Source: Myxococcaceae bacterium JPH2
Lineage (GTDB): Bacteria > Myxococcota > Myxococcia > Myxococcales > Myxococcaceae
Assembly (NCBI GenBank): GCA_016458225.1
Contig: JAEMGR010000038.1
Location: 1-64,000, forward strand
Length of the DNA stretch: 64,000 bases
Direction of reading: 5' to 3'
Below are positions 59,880 to 64,000 of the stretch, one piece after another (the stretch's first letter is position 1; each line of letters opens with the position of its first letter). The position numbers were made by a program, and so were the translations under genes. The notes beneath the pieces are model-generated. The model was given only the letters and a program-made list of their open reading frames with translations, was not told the DNA's origin and did not search any database.

Positions 59880-60280
59880 GCGCGCCTCCCCTTCCCCCAC
59901 CACGCGGCCAGTCGTCGCTTCACGCGCACGCGAAGCCGGCCCAGCCGCTTCGGGCCTACGTCCCAGTGCTCCAGCACCGCACCGGCGCGACGCACGCGCC
60001 GGACCTTGCCGAGGATGCGAGACGCAGGCAGCAGTGGATCCACGCTGGCGACGTTGTCGCCCTGGAGCGTGCAGGTGCGCCCGTCAAACCCACACACGCG
60101 GTGCAGGACAAGTGCGTGGGGAAACCGCGCCAGCACCACGTCTCCGACGCGCGGCGGGCCGGACAGCGGCTCCACTTCGGCCGCGTCGCCTTCCCGCAAC
60201 GAGGGCCACATGCTGTCCCCCTCAACAGGGAGCCAGCTCACCCCCGTGGGAGCAGAGAGGCTAGAAGACTCTCGCGGCAT
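59876..60280 (-). CDS. S24/S26-family peptidase, Ser-His type
   Basis: 134 residues from the ATG at 60280. Nucleophile S23 in GDSMWPSLREGD (21-32), as in signal peptidase I and its relatives. Where bacterial enzymes have Lys, this one has H60 in LVLHRVCGFDG, as in the archaeal/ER-type signal peptidases that use a Ser-His pair; LQGDNVASVD (72-81) supplies the acidic residues. No membrane helix is visible, unlike true signal peptidases, so it may process a substrate in the cytoplasm. First gene of the operon; the only upstream region is the gap to hisS. Confidence 0.82.
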   Translation of the reverse strand: MPRESSSLSAPTGVSWLPVEGDSMWPSLREGDAAEVEPLSGPPRVGDVVLARFPHALVLHRVCGFDGRTCTLQGDNVASVDPLLPASRILGKVRRVRRAGAVLEHWDVGPKRLGRLRVRVKRRLAAWWGKGRRA

Positions 60281-60404
60281 CAGAACGCGAGTCTAACCCA
60301 ATCGCTGTCGCGCCGCGAACGAAGTGCGCGACAATCCTCAAGACTTCTCAGGACTTACGGGCCTGCCCGCATCTGTATGGCTTTGCGACGAAGGCAGGCC
60401 TTCC

Positions 60405-60430
60405 CAGAATAAGCCCCCACGAATGGGGGC
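60405..60430 (-). terminator. Probable rho-independent terminator after hisS
   Basis: On the minus strand a 7-bp stem GCCCCCA/TGGGGGC closes a TTCG loop and is followed by TTATTCT, 15 bases after the hisS stop. It separates hisS from the peptidase-led operon. A second, longer-loop inverted repeat GCCTGCC/GGCAGGC lies beyond it at 60361-60399. Confidence 0.75.
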
Positions 60431-60444
60431 CACCTGGGCAGCCG

Positions 60445-61719
60445 TCAGGAAGCAGGAGGCAGCGAGCGGAGCGCCTGGGCGACGGCGTCGAGCGCCACGG
60501 GGATGGGATCGCCCCCCGCCATGGGCTTGAGGTTCGCCTTGCCGCTCGTGCGCTCGGCCTCACCCAGCACAAGGGTGAAGCGGGCACCCGTCTTGTCCGC
60601 GCGCTTCATCTGGCTCTTGAGGCTGCCGCCGCGCGTGTCGAACGCGACGCGGAGCCCCTCTCGGCGCAGGCGGCTGGCGAGCGCGAGGCCCGCGTCGTGC
60701 GAGCCCTCATCGGCCACGGCGACGAAGAGGTCGACCGGCGCGCCGAACGCCTGCCCGGTCTCCTTGAGCAGGAGCACCAGGCGGTCCATGCCCATGGCGA
60801 AGCCCACGGCCGGCACATCCGGGCCGCCGAGCCCCTTCATCATCGTGTCGTAGCGCCCGCCGCCGCCCACCGTGCTGGCCGTGCCCAACGCGGGGTGGGC
60901 GGCGATGAACTCGAAGACCGTGCGCGTGTAGTAGTCCAGGCCCCGCACGAGCCGCGAGTTCACCACGAAGGGGATGCCCAGCGCGGTCAGCTTGCGCTGC
61001 AGCTCCCCGAAGTGCGCCCGGCACGGCTCACAGAGGAACTCGAGCACGTTGGGGCCCGCCGCGGCGATCGCCTGACACTTCTCGTTCTTGCAGTCGAGCA
61101 CGCGCAGCGGGTTGCGATCCATGCGCGCCTGGCACTCCGCGCACACCTCGGCGCGGTGCGCCTGGAGGTACTCCACCAGCTTCGCGTGGTAGGCGGGCCG
61201 GCACGCCTCGTCCCCCAGCGAGTTGATGTTCAGCGTCACGTCCTTCAGACCGAGGGCGCCGAGGAACTGCACCACCATGTCCATGATCTCGGCGTCCTGC
61301 GCCGGCTCCTTCGCACCGTACGCCTCCGCGCCGATCTGGAAGAACTGGCGATAGCGCCCGGTCTTCATGCGCTCGTAGCGGAACATCGGCCCGATGTAGA
61401 ACCAGCGCGTCACCGGCTCCTGGTTGAGGATGGAGTGCTCGATGTACGCGCGGGCGGAGGGCGCGGTGCCCTCGGGGCGCAGGGACAGGCTGCGGCCTCC
61501 CTTGTCCTCGAAGGTGTACATCTCCTTGCCGACGATGTCGGTCTCCTCGCCCACGCTGCGCACGAAGAGCGCGGTGTCCTCCACCATGGGCGTGCGGATC
61601 TCGCCGTAGCCAAAGCGGCCGAACATGTCGCGGGCCAGCTTCTCCACGTGCTGCCAGGTCTCGATGTCCCCGGGCAGCAGGTCGTTCATCCCTTTGACGC
61701 CGCTGATCTTCTGGCTCAC
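60445..61719 (-). CDS. hisS: Histidyl-tRNA synthetase
   Basis: 424 residues from the GTG at 61719, which overlaps the psd stop as GTGA. Class II synthetase motifs: GMNDLLPGD, RPEGTAPSARA (motif 2 area), GPMFRYERMKTGRYRQFFQ, histidine motifs LVRGLDYYTRTVFE and GGGGRYD, and an anticodon-binding end. LCEPCRAHF and VCAECQARM contain cysteine pairs in an insertion. The frame is open upstream of the GTG but would overlap psd. Confidence 0.96.
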   Translation of the reverse strand: MSQKISGVKGMNDLLPGDIETWQHVEKLARDMFGRFGYGEIRTPMVEDTALFVRSVGEETDIVGKEMYTFEDKGGRSLSLRPEGTAPSARAYIEHSILNQEPVTRWFYIGPMFRYERMKTGRYRQFFQIGAEAYGAKEPAQDAEIMDMVVQFLGALGLKDVTLNINSLGDEACRPAYHAKLVEYLQAHRAEVCAECQARMDRNPLRVLDCKNEKCQAIAAAGPNVLEFLCEPCRAHFGELQRKLTALGIPFVVNSRLVRGLDYYTRTVFEFIAAHPALGTASTVGGGGRYDTMMKGLGGPDVPAVGFAMGMDRLVLLLKETGQAFGAPVDLFVAVADEGSHDAGLALASRLRREGLRVAFDTRGGSLKSQMKRADKTGARFTLVLGEAERTSGKANLKPMAGGDPIPVALDAVAQALRSLPPAS

Positions 61720-62558
61720 GTCATCACTCCAATGCGCTGCCCGAGCCGCACCACGGCCTCGGGCTGCATCACGACGTCCCACTTCACCCGGCCCGGCTCG
61801 AACAGGAGGATGACCGTGGAGCCCATCTCGAACCGCCCCAGCTCCCCGCCCTTCTCGACGGGAATGGCCTGCGCGTACTGGTGCGCCTTGCCCGGCTGGC
61901 CCGTGTGAGTGAGCACGTCGTCATAGGCGGCCTTGATGCGCGACACACACGTGGCGCCCACCTTCACGACGGCACAGCGGCCCGCGGGCGTGTCCAGGTA
62001 CGTCACCAGCCGCTCGTTCACGCAGAACAGCGCCTGCTTGTTCATCACCGACGCGGGGTTCACCGGCCAGAACTCACCGGGGATGTACGAGTAGTCCGTG
62101 ATGGTGCCGCCGAGCGGCGAGTGGATGCGGTGGTAGTCGCGCGGGGACAGGTAGATGGTCGTCCAGGCGCCGCCGTGGAAGGGCTTGCCGGCCTCGGCGT
62201 CACCGAGCAGCTCGTCCACCGAGTACTCGATGCCCTTGGCCTGGAAGCAGCGGCCGCCCTCGGAGTAGCCCACCTGCGAGACGCGTCCGTCCACCGGAGA
62301 CACGACGGCCTTCGCGTCCGAGTCGATGGGGCGCAGGCCGGGCTTGAGCGCGCGGGTGAAGAACTGCGCGAACGTCGGGTAGTGCTCGAAGGAGTGCTCG
62401 GCCTCCTCCATGTCGACGTTGTACGAGCGCGCGAAGGAGCGCATGGCCGCCTGATGCAGGGCGGCCGGTACGGGCAGGCGGGTGGCGAGGCCCACGGCGG
62501 AAGACAGGGCCGACTTGGGCAACACGCGCATCAACTTCATGAAGGTCTGGTCGTTCAT
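61716..62558 (-). CDS. psd: Phosphatidylserine decarboxylase
   Basis: 280 residues from the ATG at 62558. Converts phosphatidylserine to phosphatidylethanolamine at the inner membrane. FFTRALKPGLRPID, VVSPVDGRV and YLSPRDYHRIHSP are conserved. FEMGSTVIL near the end contains the GST self-cleavage site (usually LGST; here MGST) whose serine becomes the pyruvoyl cofactor. A 53-codon upstream extension overlaps the lipoprotein gene and was rejected. Confidence 0.95.
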   Translation of the reverse strand: MNDQTFMKLMRVLPKSALSSAVGLATRLPVPAALHQAAMRSFARSYNVDMEEAEHSFEHYPTFAQFFTRALKPGLRPIDSDAKAVVSPVDGRVSQVGYSEGGRCFQAKGIEYSVDELLGDAEAGKPFHGGAWTTIYLSPRDYHRIHSPLGGTITDYSYIPGEFWPVNPASVMNKQALFCVNERLVTYLDTPAGRCAVVKVGATCVSRIKAAYDDVLTHTGQPGKAHQYAQAIPVEKGGELGRFEMGSTVILLFEPGRVKWDVVMQPEAVVRLGQRIGVMT

Positions 62559-62610
62559 TCGGCGGCGAGCGGCAGGGGTGACAAGAAAGTGAGTGGGACC
62601 GAGCGGGCCT

Positions 62611-63333
62611 CTAGCGGCCTGCGTCGCCCGGTGCTGGCACCGTGCCGCCATCGGCGAGCTTCTGCACGGTACGCAGGGCACTGCGAGGGAACACCGCGAG
62701 CACCTTTCCCTCTTCAACCACGAGCAGCGAGTTCACGTGGCCGGGGTACTCGAGCTGGCAGGACGCTCGGTCCGCCAGCTCCCAGCTCTCGCGATCGCCC
62801 CGCCCTTCCACCGTGATGGACGTGCCGCGGTGGAAGCAGCCCCGGTAGCCGGCCACCAGCTCGGACGCTGGAGAGCCCACCTGGGGGCCCGGCCCACCGG
62901 CGTCGGGCGGACCCGCCTCTGGGGCGCCCGCGTCCGGGGGCGCGGCCTTCGCGCGGGGGAAGTTCGTCCGGGAAGGGTCCTCGTTCGAGGGCGCGGTCGC
63001 GCTGGCCACCGCGCGGTCGCGGTCGGAGGCGGCCTGGCTCATGCGCGCGCGGCCCTCGGTCAGGCGGTTCTGCAGCTCCCGCGCGGAGGGCGCGTCCAGG
63101 CTGTCCGTGGGCACGCGCTGCAGGAGCGCTTCAATCTCTCCCACGCTCGGGTCGAGGTAGGCGTCATCCAGCTTCTGCGCGTACAGCTCGCGCCACCTCT
63201 GGCTGGCTTCCTCGTACTCCGCGGAGGGCGGGCCAGGAGAGCGGCGGCATGCGACAGGCGCGAGCGCCAGCGCGAGGACGGCGACAAGGCCCGCGAAGGG
63301 CCGAAGCGATGAGCGGAGGGCCAGGGAGCGCAC
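62611..63333 (-). CDS. Putative lipoprotein
   Basis: 240 residues from the GTG at 63333. The start VRSLALRSSLRPFAGLVAVL leads to lipobox cysteine in LAPVACRR. Residues about 35-105 are helical (EYEEASQRWRELYAQKLDDAY), then Ala/Pro/Asp/Gly-rich linker with PPDAG repeats, then a beta-rich end ELADRASCQLEYPGHVNSLL. No enzyme motif recognised. The overlapping longer frame upstream is antisense to nothing known but lacks a start signal. Confidence 0.75.
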   Translation of the reverse strand: MRSLALRSSLRPFAGLVAVLALALAPVACRRSPGPPSAEYEEASQRWRELYAQKLDDAYLDPSVGEIEALLQRVPTDSLDAPSARELQNRLTEGRARMSQAASDRDRAVASATAPSNEDPSRTNFPRAKAAPPDAGAPEAGPPDAGGPGPQVGSPASELVAGYRGCFHRGTSITVEGRGDRESWELADRASCQLEYPGHVNSLLVVEEGKVLAVFPRSALRTVQKLADGGTVPAPGDAGR

Positions 63334-63389
63334 GGCCCCGGTATATGACAACTTCCCCGCCGGAGCGCCGCCCTTTTGCGCGCGGCGCG

Positions 63390-64000
63390 TCAGACGCCGA
63401 GGAACAGGCGCTTGCCGAAGTTGAGCGCGAGATCCGCGTCGAAGATGCGCTGCGCCGACGTCTCGATGTCGTACTCGACGCGCAGGTACTCCACCGTGCG
63501 CGCGTCGGTGTCGCAGATGACGAAGCAGGCCCGGTTGTCGTAGTCGCGCGGCTGACCCACGCTGCCCACGGAGATGATGTACTTGTAGCCTTTGCGCACG
63601 CCGAACTTCTGGGCCACCACGTCGTTGACCTCGCCATTGCCGATGGCGAAGGCGCGGCACAGGTGGCTGTGCCCGATGAACGTCACCTCGGGAAGCTCGG
63701 CCACGTACGGCGTCAGCTCGCGCGCCTGCTCCAGCGCGAAGATGTACTCGTAGGCCTTCGGATCAATGGGCGAGCCGTGGCAGAAGCCCACGTCGCCAAT
63801 CTTGTAGGTGTACGGGAGGCTGCGCAGCCAGGCCATGTTCTCGTCCGTGAGGACGTTGGCGCTCCAGTCGAGCGCGTGCCGAGCGGCGTCGTAGTAGTAC
63901 GAGTAGTCCATCCGCCCGGCCACCGCGGCGTCGTGGTTGCCCAGCAGCGTCACCTCCGCCACCGAGCGCACCAAATCGCAGCAGGGGTTGGGCGAGGCGC
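63390..64000 (-). CDS. Metallophosphoesterase (5' end cut by window edge)
   Basis: The visible part is 203 residues; the N-terminus lies beyond the right edge. GNHDAAV contains the metal/catalytic Asn-His-Asp of calcineurin-like phosphatases; GFCHGSP and TFIGHSHLCR give later His ligands. YKYIISVGSVGQPRDYDNRACF matches the YfcE/serine-threonine phosphatase-like branch in which the end of the domain ends GSVGQPRD. Substrate (protein, nucleotide or other phosphoester) unknown. No other gene in its operon is visible. Confidence 0.88.
   Translation of the reverse strand, partial: ASPNPCCDLVRSVAEVTLLGNHDAAVAGRMDYSYYYDAARHALDWSANVLTDENMAWLRSLPYTYKIGDVGFCHGSPIDPKAYEYIFALEQARELTPYVAELPEVTFIGHSHLCRAFAIGNGEVNDVVAQKFGVRKGYKYIISVGSVGQPRDYDNRACFVICDTDARTVEYLRVEYDIETSAQRIFDADLALNFGKRLFLGV

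Noticed and set aside
54021-60280. Lasso-peptide cluster
   Set aside because: The Y..P motif and HprK-like kinase recall lasso systems, but no asparagine-synthetase-like cyclase or B2-type cysteine peptidase is present.

Overview
The window is high-GC, densely packed DNA (about 50 protein genes, two tRNAs). It looks like the chromosome of a fruiting myxobacterium (Myxococcus/Corallococcus/Archangium group). The basis is content rather than a database match: a PilZ-Hsp70 fusion protein, a leucine/isovalerate-type acyl-CoA cluster with a LiuC-like hydratase, a sphingolipid-type serine palmitoyltransferase, an NRPS that starts with a fatty acyl-AMP ligase, many lipoproteins, and frequent GTG/TTG starts with GTGA/ATGA gene overlaps. 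No CRISPR array, insertion sequence, phage or other clear mobile element was seen.

Layout. 1-3304: start of a lipopeptide-type NRPS (FAAL-carrier-condensation), cut by the window edge. 3441-5696: PilZ-Hsp70 protein. 5853-9643: guanine nucleotide genes guaB and guaA, separated by a lipoprotein gene on the other strand. 9749-14667: secreted S46 dipeptidyl peptidase, an AraC regulator divergent from a metallo-beta-lactamase-fold hydrolase, and a DUF4336-like protein. 14920-16326: a lipoprotein and a DUF3014-like membrane protein. 16348-29031: a long leftward run holding a propeller-like protein, an RNase H-fold exonuclease, a NUDIX hydrolase, BamB-like, YfgM-like, Der, Era, two cyclophilins, RNase III, a hypothetical protein, an acyl-CoA dehydrogenase and a carboxyltransferase. 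29236-33492: YtxH-like protein, enoyl/methylglutaconyl-CoA hydratase, Tim44/TerB membrane protein and HMG-CoA lyase, which with the preceding genes form a branched-chain acyl-CoA cluster. 33485-38922: methyltransferase, aminotransferase, PAP2 phosphatase and an RND/MMPL exporter. 39340-42083: serine palmitoyltransferase plus a GNAT-like acyltransferase, a probable sphingolipid pair. 42161-44638: MlaC-like and TolC-like genes. 44888-48750: class I aldolase, tRNA-Ala(GGC), RsmB-like methyltransferase, receiver-cupin protein and tRNA-Leu(CAA). 48846-53868: TPR-like membrane protein, diguanylate cyclase, flavoprotein-receiver fusion, Cys-rich lipoprotein and HdeD-like protein. 54021-60280: a tightly overlapped operon described below. 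60445-64000: hisS, psd, a lipoprotein and a metallophosphoesterase cut by the right edge.

The most interesting region is 54021-60280. One leftward chain encodes a Ser-His type S24/S26 peptidase, a PqqD-family protein (the fold of RiPP recognition elements), a lipoprotein, a 1024-residue secreted protein (beta-rich repeats, FN3, beta-propeller), a 56-residue peptide with a YSPP motif and two C-terminal cysteines, an HprK-like kinase, and miaA. The peptide gene is easily missed because it is so short. Its GTG start overlaps the stop of the large gene, and its stop overlaps the kinase start. This has the parts list of a peptide-modification (RiPP-like) or HprK/PqqD-type system. No lasso cyclase, radical SAM enzyme or other known core-modifying enzyme is visible, so the chemistry is open.

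Start codons were chosen from Shine-Dalgarno sites, signal peptides, family length and overlaps. Where these disagree the entry says so. Function calls rest on motifs read by eye; no database search was run.
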